Source: Paraspadella gotoi (taxonomy: Eukaryota; Chaetognatha). From it: 64,000 nt of DNA. This document shows, in pieces, positions 24,776 through 37,985 of the stretch (positions are counted from its first letter, which is position 1; each line of letters opens with the position of its first letter). Both the position numbers and the translations under genes were made by a program. The DNA lies in assembly GCA_051294375.1 (NCBI GenBank), contig CM119268.1, positions 3,884,799-3,948,798 of the forward strand, given 5' to 3'. The notes under the pieces are model-generated. The model worked only from the letters and a program-made list of their open reading frames with translations, did no database searches and was not told where the DNA came from.

Positions 24776-26688
24776 AACATTTATTTTAATAATAATAAAA
24801 AGATTAAGTAAAAATACTATTCCAAAGAAAAATTTTTAAAAAGGATGCCGTACCAAACTAAAGGGGACTGCGCCAGGCGAATGCTTCTATTTTTAAAACA
24901 CCATAACTAATAACAAACATGATATTTTTCCTTTGCATTTCACGACGCAAACCAATTTATTTAACGGCCTCTCACGGTCAACCCCGCCCAGCGTTTATCG
25001 CCGTTATCATCATCATCGTCATCATCTTCATCATCATGGTCGTCATCTTCAAAGTCATCATCGCGGTCCTGGATCTTAAGTGAAGAGGACAATTTTAAAA
25101 GGATATGTTTTTTTTTTCTCCAAAGAAGAACGTAAAGTTTTTAACGATTCGGCGAATTTCTCCGCCGGTCCAAAAAAACAGCGGCAATTTTTGAATCTGA
25201 AAATGAAAAAAAAAAGAAAAAAAGAAAACAAAACAAAAACGGACGAAAGAGCAGTAAAGAAACATATTAACATATTAACTGTTGAATAACAGTTTTATCA
25301 AATCGTCACATTCTTTACACACGAAGGGAGCACCGATGATGACTACGATGAACACTACTGATTTCTACAGATGACTACTGATGACTACTGATGAAAACGA
25401 TATAAGGAGAGAGTTTTTTGCCTTTAGTTTTTTTCAAAAACACTTAGAAAATAAAATCTTTTAAACCTCTTTTTGTAAATTTTAAAATATAAACAAAAAA
25501 AGAGAAAACCTAATTTAAGAAGAGTATTATCGAATATCGTATCGTAACTTATGTAGAATGTCCACGGTCCAAGGACCATTGCCCAATGCCCAATGCCCAA
25601 TGCCCAATGCTCAATGCCCCAATTGCTCCATGCCTGTATCGATTGAACTGTTGATTCGTGGGATGTTTGGCGATCCTTGTCGTCAGCCTCGCCTCCTCAA
25701 CGGCCGCGTGGGAAGCCTCGTTCACTGACTAAATCGATCAAGCAATCGATATACCAATCACTAATCAATCAAGCAATGAGTCGTTCAATCAATCAATTAA
25801 TTAATGAAACATTTGATAAATCAATCAGTCAATCAACCCATGAGATACTGCGTTCAATCCTCAATGGAAGGAAGCGTGTTGGCGGCCGCCTCAAGCCTGG
25901 TTCCAAGCCCAGGACCCGTTCCATTGCCGCTTAAGGGGAACAGATAGTCTTCATATCCACACCACCGGCTTTACCCTAAACGACGAGGGCCAAGTTCCGG
26001 CTTTGTCCCGGGTCATGAGGTACTTCTCGGTCTGACAACTCGGAAACATGGCGACCCCTCGGTTCTCTCTCTTTTGTCCTTATCTCATTTCTGTCGTCCA
26101 AATTTTCAGTCGGGATCGAGTATTCGTCAAATCTTCGCGGGAAACGAGAGCAAATTTTCTTTTAGCGACATCTGTGGGAGTTTCTTGTTCTTTTGTTTCA
26201 ATCGGCTAGTTACCTGTTCTTTTTTCCTTTTTACGTATTATTATTGCTCCTTTTTTTTTGGAATTATTTCGTGATCTCGGATCAATTTTTGTGCTCAAAA
26301 CTAACTTATGATTTTTTTATTTGTAGAAAATCTTTTTTTAAATCTATCAATAGTGCACACTGCACTGCACTGCAGTGCACAGGTACAATACACTATGTAC
26401 AAAAAATGACACGTCGGTGTTAAGTGAAATCCTGTTAATCTTTGTATATGATTCTTCAAAGGAGCATTCAAATAGTGCGGACATGTATAATTTATTATGC
26501 ATTTGCAATACGTTTCCCATCGATTATAATTTATTTCAACGATGATTTCGGAACGGTCAAAAAGTCGCGCACTTATCTCCTTCTACAATTTATTCGCAAA
26601 AAATATAACGGAAAACAAATTACAAGTAATCATTCTCTTTTGCTAAAAATTTATTAGTTTTTTAAAAAAGGAAATGGGGAGGGGGAGG

Positions 26689-26754
<66 letters not shown>

Positions 26755-27689
26755 TAGAAGGAGGAGAGAGAGAGAGAGAGAGAGAGAGGGTCATTCAATC
26801 TCTCCGATCGAAGTTTCATCTTTTCGTGACTGATTCAAGATTTATTTTCTTTCAGGTGCTGGATCGTTTCAATTCTTTTTTTCTGTCCAATTATTTAAGT
26901 TGACTTTTTTTTTTAAAACTAAACAACCGAATGAAAAAAAACTAGTACTTAATTAAAAAAAACATTAGCAGTTGAACATTAATTTTATCGGCCAGACTGA
27001 CTTTTTGAAATTCTTTTTTTATCCCTGGGTCAGTTTACACTTTACAGTCTCATCACTCGATCTGGACCAAAATTGTGAAAGTTTGAAAGTTCGTCGTCGT
27101 AGTCGCCATCATCGTCGTCGTAGTCGTCGTAGTCGTTCTCTCCGCTCACAAAGGTCGTCTTACACTTTTCTAACTCTCTCTCTCTCACCCTCAGCGATTC
27201 TCCAAACATTTGATCTTTCCCTTAGCTTTTCACAAATCACGCCATCTCTTCTTCCATCACAGATTTCTTGATTTCTTTTTGATTCCTTCAACATCCCTCT
27301 TTAATATCACAACCTGCTCCCCATTCAACATTCCAACCTGCTCCCTCTTTAACAACCGAACCTGCTCCCTTCACTTTGACCCTCTCATAAAACTTTTATA
27401 TAAATTGCAAAATTACTTGTTTCACTATTTAATTTTTTTAGATTTTATTATTTTTTTCTTAGTTTCCTTTTTATTTTTGGGGGGGAAAGTTAGTGTTGTA
27501 TTATGGAAATAGAGTGAGCGTCTATATACAACTCAAGATTAAAATACTTTCCCCCCCAGTTTTATAATAGACGTGACGCATCATTTCTGTTAGAAAATCA
27601 TTACTTAAAACTCAAAACATCTAATTTTCTAAGAGGCCGAACACAACTTTTCTATTTTCCACTTTTTTTTTCTCCCCCGTGTTTTCTGG
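24776..27689. other. Intergenic, repeats only
   Basis: (CAT)n-like sequence at about 25005-25060; a CAATGCCCAATGCC repeat at about 25580-25620; TCAATCAA-rich sequence at about 25735-25860; an interrupted (GA)n array at 26694-26789; CT/TC-rich sequence at about 27170-27360. The 5' exons of the phosphatase would be expected here on the minus strand, but I could not identify them. Confidence 0.5.
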
Positions 27690-27944
27690 CCCCCCCCACA
27701 CCCCTCGCTGTCCAGTGTCCACCGCCTCTATATTCCCTTGTCTCTTATCTTTAACCACCCTCTACCATCCCTCTTCATTTATCCCCACCACCCTCAAACC
27801 CTTGACACCCTAATCCCCACACGCACACCCCTACACCACTCCGCCACTCAACCTGTCGCTTTTCGCTTTCATCCTTTTTGTTTTGATTTCGTCTCATTTT
27901 TATTTTGTTTTTTTTTCCTTCGTCGATGAACTTCTTGGTCTTTC

Positions 27945-27999
<55 letters not shown>

Positions 28000-28000
28000 T

Positions 28001-28040
<40 letters not shown>
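27945..28040. repeat. (CAT)n microsatellite, copy 1
   Basis: A nearly pure CAT array; the homologous array in copy 2 is at about 39683-39795. Confidence 0.95.
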
Positions 28041-28042
<2 letters not shown>

Positions 28043-28504
28043 GTGTCGCATATGTAAAGAATTAAGTACTTTTTCACGAAAGCCTTGAGGAATTTTTGTA
28101 AAAAATTAGCTAGATTTTATACTGTAACCACATAGATTCAAGTCGAATCTTACTTTTACAATACGAAAAACTAATTTAGAAAGCGTGTTTTATTAACAAT
28201 AATTGATAATATGGAGAAAAATAGACAAAGAAAATATTGCGGCCAGAAACTATCTATCATCTTTCCTTTCGTCTTAATCTTAAATCATCTCGTCGTCGTC
28301 GTCGTCGTCGTCATAACTATCAAAGGTAGAAATGAAATATGTCGTCCATATAGAAAAGAGACGCGAAATTGACGAGACTTTCGTGCCTTTTAACATTTTA
28401 TATCTTTATTTTTTTATATCTTTTTCATTTGATTTTTTTTCTCTCACTTTCGGGCGGCGAACGAATCCATTCATCCCCAGCCGTATCAGTCACCCGCGTT
28501 TCGT

Positions 28505-28506
<2 letters not shown>

Positions 28507-28594
<88 letters not shown>
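28507..28594. repeat. (GA)n microsatellite, copy 1
   Basis: 88 bp here against about 131 bp at the homologous site 40266-40396, the largest length difference between the two copies. Confidence 0.95.
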
Positions 28595-28596
<2 letters not shown>

Positions 28597-29908
28597 CATA
28601 TTAAAAAAATTATTAAAAGTGTTGGTCAACTTTTAAATCGCAACGTTTTTTATAAGTTTTTCAGGTCGCATCAATTTAAGCGGTACATTGTAATTTGCAT
28701 ATTGTAAAAGTTGTTTGTTTTTTTATTATTTCCTCATTCACCCATTTGTTCCACCTTCTTTTTATAACAAGGGTTCAGACGCGAAATAGCACTTTCGTGA
28801 ATTTCATGAAATAAATTAAAATGAACTAAATCTCCTTTCTTCATCAACTTTTTTTACATTTTTTTAAAAATAATTCAATCCATAATGTTTAATTTGAATG
28901 GTGCGGACAAAATTGTTAAGGGCGACCGATTTCGCCGACCGCTTGTTTGAAAAAATCTCGTATTTTATTCTGAATTTAGATTTTTATCAGCGAATATCAT
29001 TAAACTGACGTTTGATTAAACGACGTTCACGACTTGACTCTATCTCTCTCTTTCTTTTTCTCTCTGCTCTCTCTCTCCTGCAATCTTTTTATTCTTTTTT
29101 AAAGAATGAATTTCTGAATTTTAAACTTCTCATTCTTGAGAAAGTTTTAGATAAAATCTTGCAGGAAAACAGTTGTACTCTTTCGATCCGTGATCAAGTA
29201 ACCACTGTTAGAACATCACAACAACATCCCTAACAAAATGTATAAAAAAAAAAAAAGGATGAGAAACTGAGAGACAAGAATTTTCCCTCATCTCCCGCGA
29301 ACGCTTGACCTTTCCGACCCGACCTTCTCGTTAATTCTCCGCTCGCTTCCTCATTAACTTCCACTCTGTGTCTCATATTTTTTCTTTTTTTTTTTACGAT
29401 TTTCTTTTTTTTCCGATGGCGATAGACTTTTTCTTTTTTTTTTTTTTTAAGGCGCTCATTTTTATTCGTTATTATTTTTCCCGCGGACGGACTGACGACG
29501 AACGGACGGACGGAAAGCCAGAAAGAGGACGGACAGACGAACGGACGGACAGACAGAGGGGTCGAATGGACGGACGTCCCGACCTCTAGCGGTCATCAAT
29601 CAAGATTCGTGGAAAAGACGAAAAATTTGGGAAAAAAAGTCTGGGAGGCGAAAATGGCGATGGAGGTGAGTGAGTGGAGAGAGGTGAGAAGTGGGAGAAT
29701 TTGGTGGTGCATTTGCTCTCTCTCTCTCCCCCCCCTCTTCTCATATTTTCACGTCGCATCCTCTTCCTCTCCTGAGTTTTCTTTCTACCTTCCGATCCTC
29801 TTCCACTTCCTCCATCTCTTCCTCCTCCTCTTCCACCTTCCTCCTCCCTCTTCCTCTTCCTCCCATCTCTTCCTCCTCCCTCTTCCTCTTCCTCCTCTTC
29901 CTCCCTCT

Positions 29909-29915
29909 TATAAAA
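29909..29915 (+). promoter_or_regulatory. TATA box of the partial myosin copy
   Basis: CTTATAAAAGCCG lies about 30 bp upstream of the start of a likely 5' UTR exon, at the same place as the TATA box at 41707 in the full copy. Confidence 0.6.
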
Positions 29916-30534
29916 GCCGTCCTCTCTCTCTCTCTCGTCACCACCAGAACCGAAATAATCGAGGATCGGACGTCGAATCCTCTGATCAGGAAAAAAAAAG
30001 CCCGGGATCCAAAACCCGCCTGGGAAATCCGTGGGTCAGAGAGAGAGAGAGAGCGAGAGAGAGACAGAGACAGAGACAAAAAAACGTCGCAAGCTTCTCT
30101 CTTTGGTCAGCGCGACTCTCAGAGTGAAAGGTAAGTTCAATGTCTAATTTTCGTTGTATTTGTTGTTATAATCATAGTTTTAAAAATAAGTTTAGTAAAG
30201 AAATCACTACTTTCGGATTTATGTCGGACTCTTATGAGCCAGATTGCTTCTTGAAGAAAGAATTATTTTATACAATCCTTCACCCTTCAGATGTAAACTT
30301 ACCAATATTATTTTATTTTTTCTCATCATAACTTTCCTATCTTCAACATTACTTACCTTTTAATTTTGACCCGCATTGTTTAAAAAGGAAACTTTAAAGA
30401 TAATGTTTCATTCATTGGTTAGACGGTACGTGATTTATTTTATCATTCAGCTATATTTTTATATATATATTTTTTGTATATATTTTTCAATTCTAAAAAA
30501 GTTAAAACTCACGCGACAGAGTCCGAGACGCAAG

Positions 30535-31373
30535 ATGGCGACGGAAAAGTTGAGTCCAAAACATCCGGATTGGATTTGGCTTCAATCCCCGTCCGATCAG
30601 CTGATGGCCGAAAGGTCTGCTCCGTTTGATCCGAAGGTGAGGATGATTCGGCGAGTTTTACGGATGAGTCACATAGATAAGTCTGACTGTTGATATTTTT
30701 TGTACTGAACATTAATTGATTGAGACTGAACTGAACTGAACTGAACTGAACTAAAGTGAACTGAAATGAACTGAACTGAACTGAACTGAAATGAAATGAA
30801 CTGACTGAACAGAACTGAACTGAAATGAAATGAACTGACTGAACTGAACTGAACATTAAGTGATTGAGACGGCGGTTATCGTCCAGAATGAAGCTTGGCT
30901 AAATGAATGAAGAATGAAGAATGAAGCTTGGCTCTTTGAATAAATGAATGAAGAATGAAGCTTGGCTCTTTGAATAAATCATTCATGAATTGATGAAATG
31001 ATGAGAAAACGAATATAGGAGAAAGATTAAATTAATGATTGCAAGCTGCATGAATGATAGAATCAATTGATCAATCAAGTAATAAACCATTAAATGAGTC
31101 AATGAAAGAATCAAATCCTAAATCAAAGACCAGATTCACTGTTGAATTTATTTATGTTTGAATACCCGAACAAATATAATATTATAATTTTAAGATTTAG
31201 GATGTAAAATCATCAATTAATTAATTAATTAATTAACTTACCCGAATTTTCTTCTAGACGGAATGTTGGGTGGCTGACCCGGAACTTGTCTACGTGAAAG
31301 GAAAGATTGTTGGAGGAGACGGCGACAAAGCCATTCAAGTTCAGACCGAAAATGGCAACGTGAGTGGAACTCG

Positions 31374-31450
<77 letters not shown>

Positions 31451-32829
31451 TTTGTTATAACGCTCTATCTTATTTGCATATTGCAGTATTGATCTGTATA
31501 CTCATTACGAGCAAACGCTCTCGTTTACCTAATTACCTTTAATTAATAATTAAAAAAGATAAAAAAACAATCATTTTTTTCTCGCGTTCTAATTGGTGGA
31601 AAAAAATAATTCTTTGCTGCGATTAGATAAGTCTTCGTTCTTGCTTCAGCGTCTATGCGACGTCGGTTAAATGTTACGTTATTTTATTTTTAACATGGAA
31701 ACATCCTGGCCAATAAAATTAACTTGGCAAATTTTTCTCCATTTTATCAATACTGTTGATGAGATTTTAATTCAATTTGAAGTATTATTTTTAATATCCT
31801 TGTCTCTCTTAGTCCTACACACTCCCCAAAGAAGAAGTTCTGGAATGCAATCTCCCCGAAGTTCCACAAAGAGGAGGACATGTCCAACTTGTCAGTCTTG
31901 AACAAGTTAGTTCAGACTTTTATTTCCTGACAGATTTGAATGTATCAGAATGTGTAAAAAAAATATTTAAACGTAAGCTGAGCTTTTTATTAATAACAAA
32001 AAAAAATCACCGCTCATTTCAATAGAGTAGCGAAATTGTGTAAAATCGGTACCACAAATATCAAAATTATTAATTCGTTCAATAAATAAATGCAAATTTA
32101 ATAATTTGATAAAAAAGAATATGGCGTAAAAAACCCAAACAATTCTCCTTTCTCCTCACCCCCTCTCCCCCCTTCACTTACCTTGGAAAAAAAGAGCCTG
32201 CGTCCTGCAAAATCTCCGCAGCCGCTACGTCGTGCTGCAATCTACACCTACTCGGGTCTCTTCTGCATCTGCATCAATCCTTACAAGTGGCTCATGGTCT
32301 ACACGCCCATCATGAGAGCGCATTACAGGAACAGGCGGAGGAACGAGGCCCCGCCGCATCTCTACGCCGTAGCAGACGGAGCGTTGCAGCTGCTGGAGAT
32401 GGGTGAGGAAGGAATGATGATGATGTTGATGATGATAATCATGCCGACGAAGATCGTATTATTATTAATGATGATGATAATGACGACGACGACGTTGATT
32501 TTGATGATGATAATAATGATTATGATAATGATGACGACGACGATTATGACGATGACGATAATTGATGATTGACGATGATTATGAAGACAATGATGATCAC
32601 TGGACGATTCTTTTATTCGACCCTAAAATCCATAGAGCCTTTTTTGTAGTTAGAATAATTTTAAGCTTAAGCTTTTTTTTATGATCAACCATTTTACTTT
32701 TTACCCAATCGCTTCAGAGAGTAAGAATCAGTCGTCTCTCATCACCGGAGAATCGGGAGCAGGAAAAACGGAAAACACTAAAAAAGTCTTGCAGTACTAC
32801 GCTCTCAATTGCGCGGATCCGAAAGTCAG

Positions 32830-32872
<43 letters not shown>

Positions 32873-32938
32873 ACTAATCATCTAATTGCCTTCAGGCCGC
32901 CAAGTCCAAAGCTGACACTTTCGGCAAGATGGGTTCAT
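30535..32938 (+). pseudogene. Partial, frame-broken copy of myosin heavy chain exons 1-6
   Basis: Exons correspond one to one with the full gene: 30535-30636, 31258-31359, 31813-31905, 32195-32402, 32718-32824, and a partial exon from 32896. Exon 3 carries one extra base (CAATCTCCCCGAAG against CAATCCCCCGAAG). Exon 4 lacks one base (GTGCTGCAATCTAC against GTGCTGCAGATCTAC). Both shift the frame. Exon 5 with the P loop GESGAGKT is intact. Exon 6 diverges after KMGS and runs into the gap. There is no trace of the remaining fifteen exons on this side. I infer an unmerged haplotype or assembly duplicate, not a second gene. Confidence 0.85.
30725..30855. repeat. (GAACT)n-type tandem repeat, copy 1
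   Basis: An ACTGAACTGAACTGAA array with ACTGAAATGAA variants inside intron 1; copy 2 at 42525-42655 appears identical. Confidence 0.9.
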
Positions 32939-32950
32939 CTCTCTCTTGGG

Positions 32951-32975
32951 NNNNNNNNNNNNNNNNNNNNNNNNN
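32951..32975. other. 25-N assembly gap
   Basis: Exactly 25 N, separating the partial myosin copy from unrelated coiled-coil coding sequence. Confidence 1.
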
Positions 32976-35900
32976 AAAGATCAAAAGAATTTCGAAGAGG
33001 AGTTTTCCGACTCTCGAGCGATGGAAACAATTTATCTGAGTCGAGGTTGCATCTTCAACCGCGAAGTCTTGAATCCGTTAAAGAAAAAATCCCTGCAATG
33101 GAAGCAGTTGAGATGTGGGACTTTCCATTATATAAAATGCAATGGAACTCTTTAATTGATCAAAAATTTATTAACTTACCATTTTGAGATGCGATCGTTT
33201 AATTAAAACACTTACCTTCACAGTTAATACTATTACTTACTGTTCGAAGATGTCCGATCCAGTTGGTGTGCAACGATACCTTCAAGAATGGGAACACCTC
33301 TACGATGAATGAGGAAAGATGGACGACAAACATTTGCGGAAGGACCTCAATGTGAAAGGAGCAAAGAGGCGAAGTCGAACGGCATCCAGAATGGCACAAG
33401 TACAAACCTGAAGACATCAAAATGAAGCTGAAGGAAGCCGCCGAAAAGGACGTCCGAAACGCGTTAGGATGGAAGAAGACGGGCTGTGATGCTCAAATTT
33501 CACCAGAAAGAAAAGACTGAAACTTATAATGAGATTTACAATATGATTGATGAATATATAAAGGAAAACAGGAAGAAATTCAAATCCTGTCTTAAATCGA
33601 ACTTACCTTGTTTAAATTATTTATGTTTTGCCTTCAGGAATATTCAGAAACAATGCAAGGCTGCAGTGGGTTACCTTGCCTATCGATATAAGGACTTTCG
33701 AGCATTCATAGTAAAAGAACGGAAGAGTTGAACAATGAAGCTCCCGATTGTGTTGAAAAGTGTTTCGACCTCATCAAAAACTATTCCTTGGAACTGAAGC
33801 AATTGCAGGAAGTCCGCTGAAGGTCAAGACGAATCGAATCAAATTCTTGGGAAGAGGAAATATGCTTCATCGAGAAATGGAAGAAGATTCGACTTGCTGG
33901 AAGGGCGCATCTTCATAAAGAAAGTGTCGAGACATAATGGAAGAATTGCCATGAGAAAATAACTCAAACTTACCTCAAAGTTATTCGGTTCGCCTTCTTT
34001 CACTAATAATTGTCTTATTTTTAAATAAATTTATTCAGCTCTTACTTGCTACAATGGCTCAATGAAATCCATTTTCGAGATTCAAGATGAGATTGCTCGC
34101 GATTGGGAGAGAGCGAGGAATATCAAAGATCGTTTTGAAGAATTCTGCGGTTGAGAGCATAGTCTTTCGGGAATATGAAATTCGAATCCGGAAGAAAAGG
34201 GGAAAGAGAGGAAAGGATGAGAGGCAATAAAGCCATCGAGGCGTCCGAACTGTACAAGGACATCAAGAATTGGAAGATCGCCAAAAATGGGCAAGGAATG
34301 CGAAAACCGCAAAAGACCAGAATCTTGGTGAAATTTATGATGAAATTGAAAGGCCGGGCAAAGAGACTCCAGGATCAGGCAAAAGAACGTTTAATGAAAA
34401 TATAAAACAAAACTTAATCTTTATTAGGCATTCCGGATTAGTGATTTATATCAATTGTATCAATTCACTTACCTTGTAGTTACAGAATGACATTAAATTC
34501 TGAGTTTTACGTTCGAAGAAATGAGACTTGTTTGCCGATCATATTTGGTTCCGGATTCGTTGGAAAGAGCTTTAAAAAGACTTGAAGAGGCTTTGAAAAG
34601 GAATTGGCTCAAGAAGAACAAGAAATTGAAAAGGGACGAAAGGAGAAAGGACAAACGAAGTATCGAATGCCATGAAGGGCAGACAGAATATTTGCAATAT
34701 CGCATTAAGATGCTGAGGAAATGGCCGGACATTTTGAAAAAAGATGGGAAAAATATTCGCCACCAGAATTTACAGAATTCCTGAGTATTGTTGAAATTTT
34801 TAAATACTTACCTTTTTCTAAATTTCAGCTTCTCACTAATATTTTAAAATGTCTGAAGTGAGAAGAACTTCAAAAAAATACGCCAGAGAAACGCGATATT
34901 CTGGCTACCTACCAATCTTGAAGACGCACTGGATGAAATCCAGAAGAGAGAAGACAATTGGTCCGAAGAATTCAAGAGTATGGATCCATGGTGCTGATGA
35001 ACGAGAATTCAGAACAATTGCACAACTTACCAGATGGGCGAAAATCCTGGAAGACAAAGAGATATATTTTCACTCGGAACCAAAACTGTAATGGAATTTA
35101 CCTTGCTAACTTACCTGTTCTTTTTTTTTGGTCAAGTCAAAGCAAATTTGACATTTTTTGATATCTTGATAATCAACTTATTTTCAGGTAAAAATGGATT
35201 TCATTGCTTTTAACAAGAATTCGAGATCAATTAAACAGAGACTGGATGCAGCTCAACGAAAAGCCATGGGGTCAAGAGAAGACAAAATCCATCATCGATC
35301 TGACTATCAGGGAAATGCCCTATGGAACCTGAGAGAAGAAGGGATCAGAAGACAAGTTCCTCAACCATTGCTGAAATCAGAAAGGAAGTGAAAAGTCAAC
35401 CGACATCGTACGGCTGATCGGGAGGCTCTGAAGATCAAACCTGAAACGCTAGCATTTATCTCCGGTTTTATGAAGCGCAGAAGGAAAAGATGGAGACTCT
35501 TGAAAGAGAGAATTCTCTTTAACAAACCTGTAACGGTCATCATCATCAATTGCCTATATTTGGTGTATTCCATTCGTTATTAATTGAAATGTTATTTATC
35601 TGTTTATTCATTTATTAAGCTTATCAAAGTATGTCAAGAGAACAAGACTTTGATCATTGGATTCGTGGCCATAGCCAAATTACCTACGTTATAAAAACTC
35701 GAATGAAACAAGAGGTTAATCAAAGGATGCCGAGTTCTGCGGAAGAGTCCCTCGAACAAGCCAGAAGCAACGACTCGGAGATGGCAAGAATTGAAAACCG
35801 CTGTCGAGACGAAACTGGCAGAAAACCCTGCGGCGGACGTCGAAGCCGAAAGAAAAAGAATTCAATTTATCGACGACGAAAATACAAACTGGTCCTTTGG

Positions 35901-37566
35901 GCGATGTTTAAGATTCAACGAGGAGATCTGTTTCGCTCAAAAAACTTTAAATGAAATCGCGCCAAATCAACGCGAGAATTAATATTTGTATTGTTCGTAA
36001 TATTATTGTTTGGTTGCTCAATTGAGTTTATTGTTTTGAATAATCAATTACCTGTTCTCAAACTTACCCTTTAACAGTGTGTCTTTCCGATAATAAGCGC
36101 TATCGCACTAAAAACCTCGAACGCTCAACTGCGCGAATCTTTATAAACTTTGAATTAAAAAATTACGCGATTTGAAGGAGTCTTCACCGAATCCAAAGCA
36201 ATAACTTATTCTAGGTGAGAATGTCTGTCACTTACCTGGAAGACTATTATTTATATGTAATTATTACACAAATTATTCAATATACTCACCCATATTCAGA
36301 TGCTCACTCTCGTGACACGATGTGGGAAACGAAGAGCTCCTCACCTCCGCTCGACGTCCAGGAGAGGACTACGCCTCCATCTTCCCGTCGACCCCTCTCT
36401 TCGATTCCGAGAATTGCGCGAATCCGGACGATGTCGCAGGCTTCAACAGAAAGGACCGTGAACCTCTGCACCCCTCCCAACCCCAATACCCGTCCCAACT
36501 TCAACACCCGTCAATTCCGAACGCTCCACCCGCTTTCAGCTCACCTATTTCCCCCCTCATGAATCTTCCGGAGTATTTAAACTGTCATTTATTGTGGGAT
36601 TATCATTGCATTATTATTTTTATTACTTACCTGGTGACTTTCGCAGTCGACCATACCTTCAACGTCAACCTCTAACGCAGCGTTGGAGGACTCCACATCA
36701 AGCGACGGCAACTCTGCCGTACGAGATTCCGCCAACTCCGAAGACCCCCGCCCAACTTACCGACGACCTTGTTTGGGCCGCCTTCGCGAAAAATACCGCC
36801 GATTCGATGAGAAACGGAAAGATAGACACCTCAAATGCAACAATAACTTAAAGTCTCCTCGCGCTGAACAACGAAAACATTCCGTTCATCATCGGAATTC
36901 AGATGAATGGAAGTTCAGGCCGGATGTTCCGCTTTCCGGCAAGATCGGAAAGTGGATAAAGACGTGCCGTAAGAATTGGCGAAAAGTCGCGAGGAAAAGG
37001 CGGATTGATTTCGTAAAGTTCGTCTTCGAAAATTCTTGGACTGATCGTCAATCCAGCGAAGGCCAAGACGAACGGCTCCATTTCCCTTCCAGCGGCGACA
37101 AAAAGGCGACCTCAGCAAAACGAACGTCGTCGTCAAAGCTCCAGCTCATCAACGTCTTCGTCGTCCATTGCCGAAAAGTAGCGCCGCCCGGCGTGCCACT
37201 AGCGTCGTCGTCTTTCATCGACATCCCAGCGGAAAACGAAAAAACCGCGAAGCGACGAAGTTCGTCGTCTCCTGGCCGAGAAAGAAGCTCTCAAAATGGA
37301 ACGCGACAAATACAAGGCTCGCGCAACAAAGTACGAAGAAGAACTCGCTCAGGAAAAGAAAATTGCGTGAAAAGGATCGCGATCGTTACGAGGAAAAGAT
37401 CCAGAAACTAAGGGAAGATTGCGACAAGCGTATCGATAGAATGACGGAAACTCACCTTCATGAAATAAGGAGCTGCGCGAAGCTCTTTGCGCTCCTCGGC
37501 AATCTTCGAAATCTCATTCGCCATCAAAGAACAAAGAAAATCGTGAGTCGCCAAAATGCGCGTTAA
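32976..37566 (+). pseudogene. Frame-broken spliced coding region for a large charged coiled-coil protein
   Basis: Blocks of about 250-350 bases on the plus strand read as charged helical protein, but only if the frame is changed every 50-150 bases. Examples are VQRYLQEWEHLYDE, EDIKMKLKEAAEKDVRNALG, EAPDCVEKCFDLIKNYSLEL, LEDALDEIQKREDNWSEEF, ETKLAENPAADVEAERKRIQ, LLAEKEALKMERDKYKARAT and RYEEKIQKLREDCDKRIDRM. Between blocks are AT-rich 50-100-base segments, most with an ACTTACC word and a following pyrimidine-CAG that could be an acceptor. A Pro/Ser-rich part (DYASIFPSTPLFDSENCANP and on) lies at about 36.36-36.58 kb. The style resembles spectrin-repeat or centrosomal coiled-coil proteins, but I cannot name it. 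The uniform density of single-base breaks suggests uncorrected long-read sequence. Exon limits are not given because they cannot be fixed. Confidence 0.5.
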
Positions 37567-37619
37567 TAGTGAACCCTTTAAAATCGCGGTCACTCGTCCC
37601 CACTTACCTGCCTTTGACC

Positions 37620-37985
37620 CTCCTCCCACCTCCAATATTTGACGAAAAACCCCGTCAATCCCCACCCCCCCATAAAAAACATAAAAAGTAATATCACTTA
37701 CCTGTACATATTTTCATCCTTATTTATCTGTATTTACGATTTCCATGTCCAAAAATTGGCGAAAACCCCCGTCAATCTCCACTTACCGTGTTCTGATCCC
37801 ATTTTTTCGTGTCTAAAAATTGGCGAAAACCCCGTCAATTCTCACCTACCTGTTATCCTGATCTTATTTTCCGTGCCCAAAATTGATGAAAACCCCCGTC
37901 AATCCCACTTACCCGTTCTTCAATTCCCCTTTCCATTCTTTTATGTATTCATCTGACAAAAACCCCCGTCAATTCTATCCTATAA
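37620..37985. repeat. Minisatellite, about 60-75-bp unit with a CCCCGTCAAT core
   Basis: AAAACCCCCGTCAATCTCCA followed by CTTACC recurs about five times with diverged filler (ATTTTTTCGTGTCTAAAAATTGGCG). Each unit also carries the ACTTACC word seen through the preceding coding region. Confidence 0.75.

Larger units (their letters stand above)
27690..32938. repeat. First copy of a 5.3-kb direct duplication (myosin 5' region)
   Basis: From CCCCCCCACACCCCTCGC onward this matches 39426-44714 almost base for base, including introns, microsatellites, promoter and the first six exons. Differences are mainly array lengths and one-base indels. The match stops at ATGGGTTC, shortly before the 25-N gap. 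Confidence 0.95.

Noticed and set aside
25677-25934. An 85-codon plus-strand frame rich in Ser/Gln/Ile
   Set aside because: It is largely a TCAATCAA-type repeat, and there is no splice or domain evidence.
27775-28077. Frames encoding poly-Met, poly-Asp or poly-His
   Set aside because: They are the three reading frames of a (CAT)n array.
30535-32938. A second, independent myosin heavy chain gene
   Set aside because: It is near identical to the first exons of the full gene including introns, breaks frame twice, and ends at an N gap; an assembly or haplotype duplicate is simpler.
36683-37411. A single 242-codon plus-strand gene
   Set aside because: The convincing protein sequence jumps between frames inside it (for example MERDKYKARATKYEEEL lies in another frame), so this frame is only partly real.
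37620-37985. CRISPR-like regular array
   Set aside because: Units are diverged, spacers are not unique, and the context is an animal genome with introns; it is a minisatellite.
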